64,000 bases of DNA, from positions 36,639,730-36,703,729 of the forward strand of contig CM039512.1 of assembly GCA_022432975.1 (NCBI GenBank), in the 5' to 3' direction. A program made the position numbers and the translations under genes. Below the pieces are notes generated by a model. That model was given only the letters and a program-made list of their open reading frames with translations. It searched no databases and was not told the DNA's origin. The DNA comes from Begonia masoniana (Eukaryota; Streptophyta; Magnoliopsida; Cucurbitales; Begoniaceae). Every line of letters begins with the position of its first letter. Within the stretch, counting starts at the first letter, position 1. Shown here piece by piece: positions 10,726 to 23,297 of the stretch.

Positions 10726-13329
10726 CCGGAAGATGTCTCCTTTTAGGCGATGTTAAGCGAGTCATGCGTAATGCACGTGATGACCGGACGACTAAATTTC
10801 TGAGGGTTTTCAACGCATGCAACCCATGCAAACCCGAGTGGTATTATGTTAAGAGAATTGAGGGCACCTCCTCTTTTCCCGAAATTGTCAAGAAACCAAT
10901 GACCGAGTCTAGTCGCTCGATTCTGTGAAAGTTTGAGCCGACGAGGCGTGGGAAGTCGGGCACGAGAGGGTTCGTCTTCCTTAATGGTTCTGCGTCTCTA
11001 TTACCAGTTTAGAAAAAAAAAATATATGTAAAATGTGAAAGTCTGTTGAGAGATAGTAAGTGAATGTAATAATTGTAAAAGTCAAGCAAACGATTAATGA
11101 AAGAATATGAACACGTGACGGCTCCTGGCCGGGGTCGTTACAGTCACATTTACTGTTCATGTGTCTAACCGTACTCGAAAATCCATATAAATTTAAAATT
11201 TTACCCATTGTTTAAAACGACATCGTTAAAACATTAACTGTTTGCAGCGGAAAGAAAAGATTACTTCATAGATGACCCATTATAAAAATCTTTGAACTAA
11301 ATAAAATAAGAGGATGAAATCTTGCTTTACATTCACTATCGATTAAAAAAAAAACGACAATATAACGTTTAAAACTATAAAACCAAAACCTGCAATGTGA
11401 AACTAGATTTCTCATATAATTTTCAAAATATATTCATACATCAAAATAGACACTATCATTTAAAAACAACTAAACTTGTCATTTACATACTAATCTGCAA
11501 CTTAAAAAAAAACTTTTTGTCCATACATTATCCCAAAATTACTTATGTACTCGCCCACAGGTCAAAATCGCCCTAGCGGCTACAAGCACATCCAATGGAC
11601 GTTCTCCACCAACTGCTCCATCAACCTTCTTGAGGATCAAGGCCCTTACCTGTATCAAATTCACCTACACCACAAAATAAACTAATGAGCCTAATGCTCG
11701 ATGTAGAGTAAAATAAAATGCATGCTCATGATTATGCTATGCTGTTCGTAAAAGCATATACTGAGTCTTGTTTTTTTTTTCTTGCATGACATGAGTTATT
11801 GGGGTACTGTTTCTAGAGAAGAGATGGCCTAACTGATTGTCCACCTGGCGGGACGACCAACTCGCTCTAGGGGAAGTGGAATGGCATATCTGACAGTCCC
11901 TCTGACGGAACCGGTTCCTCTGGCGGAACTACCAAACTCAGTTCCCTACCCACAACAACTATTACGTATTTTACGGTTCTGTATTCCGTTACTCTTGTTT
12001 ACATGAAAACTATGTATAAAAACCATTTTCTATGCTTTAGGAAAACCATGATGCATGATTACATGTTGCACACACATCCTTCAATTCTATAACATAATAT
12101 AAACTAATAATCAAATCATTCATTAAAGAAACAACTAGCATAATTAACTCACTCACAACCTAAAAGTTCTACCCAACCAACTCTCAAAACTACATTCACC
12201 AAATCCGAATATCTCATAATCTTTTGTGGTGTAGGCCAATCGGCCAAAACGCATGCATACATACACTTACCTCGTGTCTTGAGTTCGGTTTCTTCAATGT
12301 GTTCAAGTTCCTTCTTGACTTGTGTACCTAAAGCATGCCAATCAACAAGATTCATAAAAATTCACTTAACAACTTAATTTTCGGAATTCCCTTCAAATCA
12401 ACAATAAATTTCAAAATTTCATAACTTTTGCTATACATAACCAAATTTGATAATTCTTGAGGCTATGGAATCCTTAAGGAGTCTACTTTAACATGGTAAA
12501 GTCAATTTATCAAGATAAACTATCTCAATGTACCGAAATTACAGATTTCCAATCTGCCCTATATTTCACTATTTTCAACTATTCATGCATTACTTGATGT
12601 TTTTCCTTCATTTCCAACCATAAGCAGCCATTACAATTCATTCAAACCCTAAAACATCAAGAAATTAAGGAGGGAAAACCAAATTTTCGTGCAGCCATCT
12701 AGGGTTTATCAACTTCTCCATAAACTCAACAAAACTCTAATTTTACCAACCTATAACTAGTATTTTGCATAAACATAACCTAAAATCTAACTTACTTTGA
12801 TTCTTCTTACAAGAGACCAAGCTTTTGAGGGAGAAGAGTGCTCTGGAAAATGGAGAAGAGAAGAGGCACGTAGGGAGTGAGAAAGAGAAGAAAAAAAATG
12901 AAGATAATCATTGTGAGGTGTCACTTTAAGATTTAAAGAAGAAAGTTGACTTTTCTTCTTCCTTATCCTCCATTTCTTCTCTTTATTTCTTTCTTCCAAG
13001 TCTTCCAACGTGAAAACCATGCATCCTTCACTTTCTATTTGCCAAACACCCTTTTAAAAGTTTGACTCCTTTCAATCTTTCCCTCCATTGGTTCTTCATT
13101 TGTTGACTTTTCAAACTCAACATTACTCTTCATTTCTATTGGCTCTTAATTACTTTTGACTTTTCAAATCCCACTTCTATTGGTTCATCATTCTCTTTAG
13201 TTTTTATAGTTGATTGCTATTGCTCTATTACTTGTTGACTTCTCAATAAATTGAGAAGTTTTAAATCGTAAACACTATGCACGAGTAATAAGGTGTACGA
13301 TGAAATGTTTTTTTTTTTTGGTTATTACA

Positions 13330-13345
13330 TTCCTATTCTCCTTAA
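13330..13345 (-). other. Polypurine tract of element B
   Basis: The minus strand reads TTAAGGAGAATAGGAA directly before the 3' LTR, the usual plus-strand primer of LTR retrotransposons. Confidence 0.75.
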
Positions 13346-13406
13346 ATAAAAATTTTGTCCTCAAAATTTACGTACCGAATAGTTCTGGATAACGGCTTTG
13401 CATATC

Positions 13407-16400
13407 CTATCGACGCTCCCAAGTTTCCTCCTCGACATTGTGGTTGCGCCACAATACTTTTACCAGTGGAATTTCTTTATTGTGTAGCACCTTTACTGTT
13501 GACTCCAAAATTCGCACTGGTTTTTCTTCATACGTTAAGGTCGGTTGAATCTCAATTTCTCTTTGTTCCACAATCTGAGAAGGATCTCGTATACACTTCC
13601 TCAACATAGATACATGGAAGACATTATGGATTCCGTCCATAGAGTCTGGAAGCTGTAATCTATATGCTATTTTTCCAATTCGTTCAATAATTTTGAATGG
13701 TCCCACATATCTTGGATTCAACTTGCCTTTCCTTCCAAATCTCATTACACCTTTGAATGGCGAAATTTTCAAAAACACTTCATCATTAACATTAAACTCC
13801 AACTCTCGCCTTATTTGATCTGCATAGCTTTTCTGCCGGCTTTGAGCTGTTAAAATTCGTTGTCTAATGATTGCAACTTTCTCTGCGGTTTGTTGTAAAA
13901 TATCAGGACCAACTAGTCTTGCTTCACCGATCTCGTCCCAGTATAAAGGAGACCTGCACTTTCGACCGTAAAGTGCTTCGTAAGGGGCCATGCCTATAGT
14001 GGACTGAAAACTATTATTATATGCAAATTCCACTAAAGGTAGATACTTGCTCCATGAACCCTAAAACTCCAATACACACGCCCTCAACATATCCTCCAGA
14101 ATCTGAATTGTTCTCTCCGTCTGTCCATCTGTTTGAGGATGAAATGCTGTACTAAATGTCAATTGAGTTCCCATGGCTTTATGGAGACTTTTCCAAAAAT
14201 GCGATGTAAACCTGGGGTCTCGGTTTGACACAATCGAGATAGCTATCCCATGCAATCTGACGATCTCCTTAATAAACAATTCAGCAAACTGATTCATAGA
14301 AAACGTCATTTTTACTGGTAGAAAATGGGCTGATTTGGTTAATCGATCTACAATCACCCATATGCCATCATACCCGTTCGTTGTTCTAGGCAGTCCAACA
14401 ATGAAATCCATAGAAATCTGCTCCCATTTCCACTCTGGAATTGGTAGTGGTTGTAAGGTTCCGGCTGGTCTCTGGTGTTCTGCTTTAATCTGTTGACAAG
14501 TAATACACGCTTCAACGTGCTTTGCCACATCTCTCTTCATGTTTGGCCACCCGAAATGCTGCTTCAAATCTCTATACATTTTCGTACTTCCAGGATGTAC
14601 AGAGAAAGTAGACGAATGTGCTTCAGATAGAATTTCTTTGCGTAGCTCAAGGGCATTAGGCACATACCACCGGTTTTGAAATTTCAATATTCCTTCATTA
14701 GACAGGTTAAAATCCGAAGAATCATCTGATGTCATGCTTAATTTGTATCGTTCACATTCTGAATCATGCTGTTGAGCTTCTTTAATCTTCTCCAACAGCG
14801 TCGGCTTTAATGATATAGCTGAAAGTGTAGCCGTCAAATCTTCAACCATCTCCATATGAAATCTTTGAAATTCCGATTTGAGCTCAACTGACATAGATGA
14901 CATTTCAGGCTGCATTACGGTGGATTTCCGACTTAAGGCATCTGCTACCTTGTTGGCCTTTCCTGGATGGTATTTAATTTCAATATCGTAATCCTTTACA
15001 AATTCTAACCACCGTCTCTGTCTCAGGTTCAAGTCTTTTTGCATAAATATGTACTTCAAACTTTTGTGGTCAGAAAAGACTTCACATTGCTGGCCATAAA
15101 GGTAATGTCTCCATATTTTCAAGGCAAAAACCACTGCTGCTAGCTCTAGATCGTGCGTCGGATAGTTCCGTTCATAGGTTTTGAGTTGTCTTGATGCATA
15201 AGCCACAACTTTTCCATCTTGCATTAAAACAGAACCTAACCCGATCTTAGAATCATCACAATAAATGCTAAAATTACCGTTTTTTGCTGGTAGTGTCAAT
15301 ACAGGAGCCGTTGTCAATTTCTGCTTAAGTGTCTGAAAACTCTTTTCACAATCCTCGGACCACCAGAATTTTACACTTTTCCTGGTCAAGCGAGATAAAG
15401 GAAAGGCTATTTCTGAAAAACCCTCAATAAATCTTATGTCTGCTAGACCAAGAAAACTCCGTATATCACCAACATTTTTAGGCTGAGGCCATTCGATAAT
15501 AGCCTGAATCTTTGAAGGATCAACTGAAATTCCTTCATTCGAAATAACATGACCGAGGAAATTGACACGATCGAGCCAGAACTCACATTTAGAAAATTTT
15601 GCGTATAGTCGATGAAGCTTCAAAGTTGACAAAACTGTCGTTAAATGCTCTTCGTGTTCCTCTTTCGTCTTGGAATAGATCAAAATGTCATCAATGAACA
15701 CGATCACGAAGTTGTCTAAGTATTCGTGAAATACCCGATTCATAAGATCCATAAAAGCTGCAGGAGCATTCGTTAAACCAAAAGACATCACTAGGAATTC
15801 GTAATGTCCATACCTAGTCCGAAAGGCAGTCTTGGGTATATCCTCTGGTTTAACCTTCAACTGATAGTACCCAGATCGTAAATCAATCTTTGAAAACACT
15901 TTGGCGCCTTGCAGTTGATCAAACAAATCATCAATACGTGGCAAAGGATACTTGTTCTTTATCTTCAACTTATTAAGTTCCCGATAGTCAATGCACATTC
16001 TAAGGGATCCATATTTCTTCTTCACAAAAAGAACTGGTGCACCCCATGGTGAAAAACTAGGGCGTATGAATCCTTTGTCTACTAGTTCTATCAACTGTGT
16101 CTTTAACTCTTTTAATTCCGTAGGAGCCGTACGGTATGGATTCTTTGATACTGGTGCAGCCCCTGGAATTACATCAATTTCAAATTCTATTTCCCGATCC
16201 GGAGGCAAACCAGGTAATTCATCCAAGAAAACTTCTGCAAAATTTTGAACAACTAGTACTTCCTGAAGTTTCACTTCATTTTGCTTATTCATGTCAACCA
16301 TACTCACCAAATACCCAGTGCATCCACTCTTCAACAATCGCTGAGCTCTAATAGAGGACATAACTGATATAGCACTAACATTTTTCACAGCTCGAAACGA

Positions 16401-16805
16401 ATAGTTAACACCATTTGGGGGTTGGAAACAGACTGTTCTTGATCTACAATCAATGGTGGCAAAATGCCTGAACAACCAATCCATTCCCAATATAACATCG
16501 TATCCCTTCATGTTGATAATTATTAAATTGGCGGGCATCTTATAATCCCCCACAGACATAACACAGTTTTGCACTACTTGATTTGAATGCATAATTTCTC
16601 CCGATGGTAACATGATATCATAAAAGTGCTCAGCAGGCATAGGTAACAAATTCAATTTAAGCACAAAAGCTACAGAAACAAATGAGTGTGTAGCCCCTGA
16701 GTCAATCAACGTATAAACAGCAACATCATTCAGTAAAATAGTACCTGAAATAACAGAAGGTTGCTCTGCATCTTCAGCTTCAATGAGGGAAAACACCCTT
16801 GGCAT
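13407..16805 (-). pseudogene. Element B pol: protease, RT, RNase H, integrase
   Basis: Open from 16805 to 14061 (914 residues), then after one in-frame TAG at 14061-14063 open again to 13407 (208 residues). Domains in order: aspartic protease with DSGATHSF (residues about 35-45); reverse transcriptase with [20 protein letters not shown] and the catalytic FIDDILIY (about 250-390); RNase H with [10 protein letters not shown], where an Ala is usual after the Asp, and SDHKSLKYI (about 520-640); integrase with the H/C zinc site [23 protein letters not shown] and the E of TDGQTERT. The second catalytic Asp of the DDE triad is Asn (VSN). A short gap occurs in the RT thumb ([10 protein letters not shown]). 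The same frame joins gag across one more stop at 16884, so gag-pol was a single reading frame. The second stop is one C-to-T step from a sense codon. Confidence 0.93.
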
Positions 16806-16883
16806 TACATTCGACTTTGTCTGACTCTGATTTCCCTTCGGGCAATTCTTAGCAAAATGACCAGCCTCGTTGCAAATAAAACA

Positions 16884-17813
16884 TCAGTTTGAACCGAGCT
16901 TGCATTCACCAGGATGACGTTTCTGACATTTTTGACATTGCGGGTACTGGGGCACGAAAGATCCTTGTACTTGCTTCTCTTTCCCTTGCATAGTCTTTCC
17001 ATCATTAGGTCTCTTTACCCCTCTTTGTTGTTGCTGTTGCTGCGGTTGTTGGGGTCGTTGCCCTCCTTTATTTTGTTGTTGCTGGAGCTGGACTTCTCGA
17101 AAGAATTTCCTAGTGGACTCCCTTTGTTGATAACATTTATGCTCAGCCCTTTCAACTGCCAGAGCTTTAGCTACTACCTTGGTATAGGGAATATCCTCGG
17201 TTCCTGCTATCTCTACACCTCTGAAAATTTCCGCCTTCAAGTCCTGTACAAATTGGTGAATTTTATTCTCATCGCTATTCACCAGGTGAGGAGCAAATCG
17301 GGATAAGGACTCAAACTGACGAACGTAATCAGCTACAGTGCTAGTCTGGCGTAGTTGGGCAAACTCCACCATTTTGCTTGTTCTGACCGTACGACTGAAG
17401 TACTGACCATAAAATGTCGTCTTAAATTGTTCCCAAGTCATCTCCCTCACATTCGTTGTAGCCATTATGGTATCCCACCAAAACCCGGCATCTTTGGAAA
17501 GGTAGAATGCGGCACAAGTAACTTTATTGGTCTCCTCTACCTTTGCAAAATCAAACATTCTTTCCACAGTGCGGATCCATTCTTCTGCATAAGTAGGATC
17601 TGAAGCCTGTCCATCAAAGATTGGAGGTTTGAGTTGCCTGAAATGATCCCCACTCTGATTACTTGTACCTTCATTGTGATTTCCTTGCTCTTCCTTATTA
17701 ATGAATTTTTTGATTATTTGAGATTGGCGATCCACCAAATCTGTTAATCGGTTGACGGCATTATTCAGATCAGCTGGTTCTCTTTGTTGATCTCTCCTTT
17801 GTCCTCTATTCAT
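16884..17813 (-). pseudogene. Element B gag
   Basis: 309 residues starting MNRGQRRD. The N-terminal helix has a VDRQSQII block; then comes the retrotransposon gag domain (PPIFDG...WI...F..., FYLSKDAGFWWD, about residues 65-200), a Gln-rich linker (about 240-275), and a zinc-knuckle region CQKCQKRHPGEC. An in-frame TGA at 16884-16886 cuts the protein just before a second knuckle ([14 protein letters not shown]) that is still readable in the same frame towards pol. Capsid role known for the family; the break is seen directly. Confidence 0.92.
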
Positions 17814-17951
17814 TTTGTTATTCCTAGCACATTTAGAACTCTAATTAAATATTAACCAATAAAGAATGCATAAACATACTTACAGTTGATGAAGAATATC
17901 CATGTGGCAGCTTGTGCTGTTAGGCAGTCTGCAGAAACGATTTTGACCTGG

Positions 17952-17963
17952 GCTCTGATACCA
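17952..17963 (-). other. Primer binding site of element B
   Basis: TGGTATCAGAGC on the minus strand, the initiator tRNA-Met complement, 4 bp from the LTR end at 17968. Confidence 0.9.
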
Positions 17964-17967
17964 ACTC

Positions 17968-20179
17968 TGTGACACCCCGAGTTATCTGAACCCGGTTCGT
18001 CACATTTACTGTTCATGTGTCTAACCGTACTCGAAAATCCATATAAATTTAAAATTTTACCCATTGTTTAAAACGACATCGTTAAAACATTAACTGTTTG
18101 CAGCGGAAAGAAAAGATTACTTCATAGATGACCCATTATAAAAATCTTTGAACTAAATAAAATAAGAGGATGAAATCTTGCTTTACATTCACTATCGATT
18201 AAAAAAAAAACGACAATATAACGTTTAAAACTATAAAACCAAAACCTGCAATGTGAAACTAGATTTCTCATATAATTTTCAAAATATATTCATACATCAA
18301 AATAGACACTATCATTTAAAAACAACTAAACTTGTCATTTACATACTAATCTGCAACTTAAAAAAAAACTTTTTGTCCATACATTATCCCAAAATTACTT
18401 ATGTACTCGCCCACAGGTCAAAATCGCCCTAGCGGCTACAAGCACATCCAATGGACGTTCTCCACCAACTGCTCCATCAACCTTCTTGAGGATCAAGGCC
18501 TTTACCTGTATCAAATTCACCTACACCACAAAATAAACTAATGAGCCTAATGCTCGATGTAGAGTAAAATAAAATGCATGCTCATGATTATGCTATGCTG
18601 TTCGTAAAAGCATATACTGAGTCTTGTTTTTTTTTCTTGCATGACATGAGTTATTGGGGTACTGTTTCTAGAGAAGAGATGGCCTAACTGATTGTCCACC
18701 TGGCGGGACGACCAACTCGCTCTAGGGGAAGTGGAATGGCATATCTGACAGTCCCTCTGACGGAACCGGTTCCTCTGGCGGAACTACCAAACTCAGTTCC
18801 CTACCCACAACAACTATTACGTATTTTACGGTTCTGTATTCCGTTACTCTTGTTTACATGAAAACTATGTATAAAAACCATTTTCTATGCTTTAGGAAAA
18901 CCATGATGCATGATTACATGTTGCACACACATCCTTCAATTCTATAACATAATATAAACTAATAATCAAATCATTCATTAAAGAAACAACTAGCATAATT
19001 AACTCACTCACAACCTAAAAGTTCTACCCAACCAACTCTCAAAACTACATTCACCAAATCCTCAATCTCATAATCTTTTGTGGTGTAGGCCAATCGGCCA
19101 AAACGCATGCATACATACACTTACCTCGTGTCTTGAGTTCGGTTTCTTCAATGTGTTCAAGTTCCTTCTTGACTTGTATACCTAAAGCATGCCAATCAAC
19201 AAGATTCATAAAAATTCACTTAACAACTTAATTTTCGGAATTCCCTTCAAATCAACAACAAATTTCAAAATTTCATAACTTTTGCTATACATAACCAAAT
19301 TCGATAATTCTTGAGGCTATGGAATCCTTAAGGAGTCTACTTTAACATGGTAAAGTCAATTTATAAAGATAAACTATCTCAATGTACCGAAATTACAGAT
19401 TTCTAATCTGCCCTATATTTCACTATTTTCAACTATTCATGCATTACTTGATGTTTTTCCTTCATTTCCAACCATAAGCAGCCATTACAATTCATTCAAA
19501 CCCTAAAACATCAAGAAATTAAGGAGGGAAAACCAAATTTTCGTGCAGCCATCTAGGGTTTATCAACTTCTCCATAAACTCAACAAAACTCTAATTTTAC
19601 CAACCTATAACTAGTATTTTGCATAAACATAACCTAAAATCTAACTTACTTTGATTCTTCTTACAAGAGACCAAGCTTTTGAGGGAGAAGAGTGCTCTGG
19701 AAAATGGAGAAGAGAAGAGGCACGTAGGGAGTGAGAAAGAGAAGAAAAAAAATGAAGATAATCATTGTGAGGTGTCACTTTAAGATTTAAAGAAGAAAGT
19801 TGACTTTTCTTCATCCTTATCCTCCATTTCTTCTCTTTATTTCTTTCTTCCAAGTCTTCCAACGTGAAAACCATGTATCCTTCACTTTCTATTTGCCAAA
19901 CACCCTTTTAAAAGTTTGACTCCTTTCAATCTTTCCCTCCATTGGTTCTTCATTTGTTGACTTTTCAAACTCAACATTACTCTTCATTTCTATTGGCTCT
20001 TAATTACTTTTGACTTTTCAAATCCCACTTCTATTGGTTCATCATTCTCTTTAGTTTTTATAGTTGATTGCTATTGCTCTATTACTTGTTGACTTCTCAA
20101 TAAATTGAGAAGTTTTAAATCGTAAACACTATGCACGAGTAATAAGGTGTACGATGAAATGTTTTTTTTGGTTATTACA
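17968..20179 (-). mobile_element. 5' LTR of element B
   Basis: 2,212 bp, TGTGACACC...TTATTACA, nearly identical to the split 3' LTR. It ends at the target duplication AAACC (20180-20184). Confidence 0.95.
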
Positions 20180-20184
20180 AAACC

Positions 20185-20445
20185 GGCGATTCTCCCTCCA
20201 CCAACGGTCAATTCTTGCTTCATTTCTTCAAGGATTCAAACCCTAGGTAAGGTTTAGATGGTTTATGCATTGAGTTTCGATTTAGGGAATGATTTTAATT
20301 AGGGTTTGAAATGTTAGGATTGTGAAATTTTAGAGTAACGTTGGAAATCGATAGGTTTTGTGTATTAATGAGTAATGATGAAGGAACTATGGATATTGTT
20401 GGTAGTAGGTTGAGAAATAATGAATATTGTTTTAAATTAGGAGTG
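20185..20445 (+). mobile_element. Gypsy LTR 'C', right part
   Basis: Continues from 8419 once element B and one AAACC are removed (CCGGCGATTCTCCCTCC...). Pyrimidine-rich R/U5-like text with CAAACCCTAGGTAAGG. Its end is not clear; near 20446 it meets an unrelated gag fragment. Confidence 0.5.
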
Positions 20446-21475
20446 GATTGGAAGAACCCAAGGACCAAGTGATTACAAGGTTCATAAGGGGTTTGAATAG
20501 AGAGATTAGCGATGTTGTGGAGCTACAAACTTTGAGAACCACGGATGTCGTTGTCTAACTTGCTTTGAAGGTTAAAAGGCAAGTGAAAAGAAAAAGAAAA
20601 GAGGTCGGTAATCGGTTTCCTTCAAAAACCGAGAGTTCCTACAAACCACCACCTAAGGTGGATGATAAGAAGTCTTTTACAAAGAGTTGGCCTACAACGG
20701 AAATAGAAGATAAGAAATTTGTGGAAGATACCACTCGGCCAAGATCAAGGGATATCAAGTGTTTTAAGTGTCTTGGATTGGGACACATTGCTTCTCAATG
20801 TCCCAATAGAAGAGTTATGGTTTTTAGAGAAAACACCGGTGAGATAGTTAGTGAAGATGAGCAAGAGGAAGGTTCTAATGAGGACCTAGAATCTCAAGAG
20901 GAGGTGTTCCATGCACAAGAGGGGCCACTCTTGATGGTCATCTGGAGAGTTCTCATGTCACAAGCAAATGATGGAGATTGTCAAAGAGAATATTTTTCAT
21001 AGTCTTTGTTCAATCAAGGACAAGGTGTGTTCTCTCATAATTGATTGGGGGAGTTGCACTAATGTTGCATCCCGAGACCTTGTTAAGAAATTGGGATTAG
21101 AGACAACCCTACATTCGAACCCTTACAAGTTGAGGTGGCTTAATGATCGAGAGGACATTAAGGTCTCCAAGAAAGTATACATTGACTTCACAATCGAGGG
21201 ATACAAAGACAAGGTTCTTTGTGACGTAGTGCAAATAAGTGCTAGTCACCTTTTTGTTGGGGAGGCCTTGACAATATGATTAGAAGGTGTCCCATGACAG
21301 ATACTCCAACTACTACTCAGTGAAGTTTGGAGGAAATAATCAAATTAGCGTCACTCAAACCGGAGCAAGTGGCTATGGATGAAGAGCTAAGAAATGAAGA
21401 AAGGTCGAAGTCCATATTTTTCATGTTAAGAAAAGAGTTGAGGAAATCCCTTCTAGATAGAGGACCTATTATCTT
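20446..21475 (+). pseudogene. Old Ty3-gypsy gag-protease fragment (element H), left part
   Basis: Begins inside gag with RFIRGLNREI and VVELQTLRT, followed by an in-frame TAA near 20557, then a basic segment, the zinc knuckle CFKCLGLGHIASQC (C-X2-C-X4-H-X4-C complete) and an acidic tail. After a frame change near 20970-21000 it continues as the protease-like region IIDWGSCTNVAS, where the position after the Asp is Trp instead of the usual small residue, and LVKKLGL. The right end (about 21327-21475) resembles the protease-RT linker. The lineage looks like a chromovirus. Element D interrupts it at 21475, and it resumes at 31503 with the matching target duplication ATCTT. Confidence 0.82.
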
Positions 21476-21968
21476 TGTAACGATCCTTAAACTATTCCTA
21501 ATTTTTACGTATTATATTTTTTTTTATCCTAAGATACACTTTATTACGATCAAGCGGAAAATCATATTTAAAACTTTTGAGCGGAATTTAAATTGAAATC
21601 GAAACCGTTAATACTGATTTTAGAACTACTAAATTTCAACTTAAAACAATTGAAATAAAACTTAAAATAATTATTTAAACAGTTGAAAACATAGAAGAAA
21701 CAATCGGCTAGCGAAACAAGACAAGAACAGGGGCAAAAAGGGACTTTTGTCCCTAAAATGCAGGGGCGATCGATCGCCCAAAACTAGAGATCGATCGCTA
21801 GTTCACAAAACCGAGGGGCGATTGATCGCCCATCGGCGATCGACCATTTCGCCTGGCGATCACCACTCCAGGCGATCGCCTAGCAAGGAGGGGCGATCAA
21901 TCGCCCCAAAGAGGTGATCGATCGCCAAGCACTCTGGAATTTTTCCAGAGTGATCGCCAAGCACTCTG
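21476..21968 (-). mobile_element. 3' LTR of element D, truncated
   Basis: Matches 28796-29280 closely, including the cluster of GGCGATCGATCGCC-type palindromes, then breaks. At the break a 16-bp piece (21921-21936) is repeated at 21953-21968. Confidence 0.9.
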
Positions 21969-23270
21969 TAATGATGAAGGATTACGTAAATTGATCTTGG
22001 CTGAGGCGCATTCGTCTCCATTTTCTGTACATCCTGGCAGCACCAAGATGTATCGAGACCTGAAGTCACTCTATTGGTGGCCAAACTTAAAGAGAGATGT
22101 TGCTAAGTATGTAGAGTCATGTTTGGTTTGCCAACAAGTTAAAGCCGAGCACCAACGTCCAAAAGGTACCCTTCAACCTTTACCTATTCCCGAGTGGAAG
22201 TAGGAACACATAGCTATGGATTTCGTTGTAGGATTACCTAAGACAACTAAGGGACATGATAGTATTTGGATTGTGATTGATAGATTGACAAAGTTAGCCT
22301 ATTTCTTACCAATAAGGACAACCTACTCGATGGACCAGCTTGCTGATCTTTATGTACGGGAAGTTATTAGGTTGCATGGAATCCCTGCATCTATTGTCTC
22401 TGATCGTGACCCCAGGTTCACCTCACGATTTTGAAAAGGTCTACAAAGCACACTTGGCACAAGGTTATCATACAGCACTGCCTTTCACCCGCAGACAGAT
22501 GGTCAGTCGGAGAGGACTATCCAAATACTTGAGGATATGTTGAGGGCTTGTGTGCTAGAGTTCCAGACATCTTGGAGCAAATACCTACCCTTGATTGAGT
22601 TCTCTTACAATAACAGTTACCAGTCCACCATAGGTATGGCACCTTATGAGGCGTTGTATGGTAGGAAATGTAGATCATCTCTGTATTGGGATGAAGTTGG
22701 TGAAGCAAAACTCATAGGTCCTGAGATGTTGCAGCAGATGTTAGACAAGATTGCCACTATTAAGAGGATGATGATTACTGCACAAAGCCGACAGAAAAGT
22801 TATGCAGACCAAAGGAGGAGAGATCTTGAATTTGCTGTTGGTGATGAAGTTTTCTTGAAGGTTTTACCATTTAAAGGAGTACTAAGATTTAGCAGGAAAG
22901 GAAAGCTTAATCCACGATTTATTGGACCATTCCCTGTTTTGGCTAGAATGGGTAGTACAGCTTACAGACTGCAGTTGCCTCCATCATTGGATAAAGTTCA
23001 TAATGTTTTCCATGTGTCAATGTTAAGAAAATGTATACGGGACCCTACACAAGTTGTTAAACCAGTGGATTTTGAGATTGAGCCGACGCTAACATATGAA
23101 GAGAAGCTAGTGCAGATATTGGAATCCGCAGTTAAGACTCTGAGGAACAAAGAGATTCCGTTGGTCAAAGTCTTATGGAAGAATCATGGCATTGAAGAAG
23201 CCACTTGGGAGCGATGACAGGACATGTTAGACAAGTATCCAGATTTATTTGTTTGATCAATTTTTGGGGA
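21969..23270 (+). pseudogene. Family A pol remnant: integrase and C-terminal region
   Basis: A single frame from 21970 to about 23255, with no frameshift but with stops at 22201-22203 (TAG), 22432-22434 (TGA) and 23215-23217 (TGA). It shows the integrase zinc site ([16 protein letters not shown]), the DDE core (MDFVVGLP, IVSDRDPRF, TDGQSERTIQ) with all three acidic residues present, GMAPYEALYGRKCRS, and the C-terminal FLKVLPFKGV, NVFHVSMLRKC and EEATWER. The first two stops sit where sister copies have Trp (TGG), i.e. single G-to-A changes. Protease, RT and RNase H are missing because the 5' part of the element was deleted. Confidence 0.93.
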
Positions 23271-23284
23271 CGAAAATTTTGTTT

Positions 23285-23297
23285 AAGGAGGGGTGGA
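23285..23297 (+). other. Polypurine tract of the family A element
   Basis: AAGGAGGGGTGGA directly precedes the LTR start TGTAACACCC at 23298. Confidence 0.88.

Larger units (their letters stand above)
8456..11143 (+). mobile_element. Solo LTR of family A nested in the element B LTR
   Basis: 2,688 bp from TGTAACACCCGACG to GGGTCGTTACA, flanked on both sides by GTCAC (8451-8455 and 11144-11148). The intact sister LTR of B reads straight through this point (18000), proving the insertion. It is homologous over its length to the 2,532-bp LTR at 23298-25829, which ends a coding gypsy remnant. No internal region is present, as expected after LTR-LTR recombination. TATA-like TATAAATAG lies at 8617. 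Confidence 0.93.
8420..13329 (-). mobile_element. 3' LTR of element B (interrupted)
   Basis: Two parts, 8420-8455 and 11149-13329, match 17968-20179 in order. It is bounded by TGTGACACCCC and GGTTATTACA. The 36-bp left piece ends in GTCAC, which is repeated after the nested solo LTR. Confidence 0.95.
8420..20179 (-). mobile_element. Element B: full-length Ty3-gypsy retrotransposon, minus strand
   Basis: Complete architecture read leftward: 5' LTR 17968-20179, PBS 17952-17963, gag 16884-17813, pol 13407-16805, polypurine tract at 13330-13345, 3' LTR 8420-13329 (split by a solo LTR). The 5-bp target-site duplication AAACC flanks it exactly. After removing the nested solo LTR the LTRs are 2,217 and 2,212 bp and differ at only about a dozen sites by eye, so the insertion is recent. 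The domain order protease, RT, RNase H, integrase places it in Ty3-gypsy (Metaviridae). Its coding region carries in-frame stops and a changed integrase catalytic residue, so it is non-autonomous. Confidence 0.95.

Noticed and set aside
16914..17306. Plus-strand frames opposite the gag of element B
   Set aside because: Antisense shadows of a clear gag on the minus strand.
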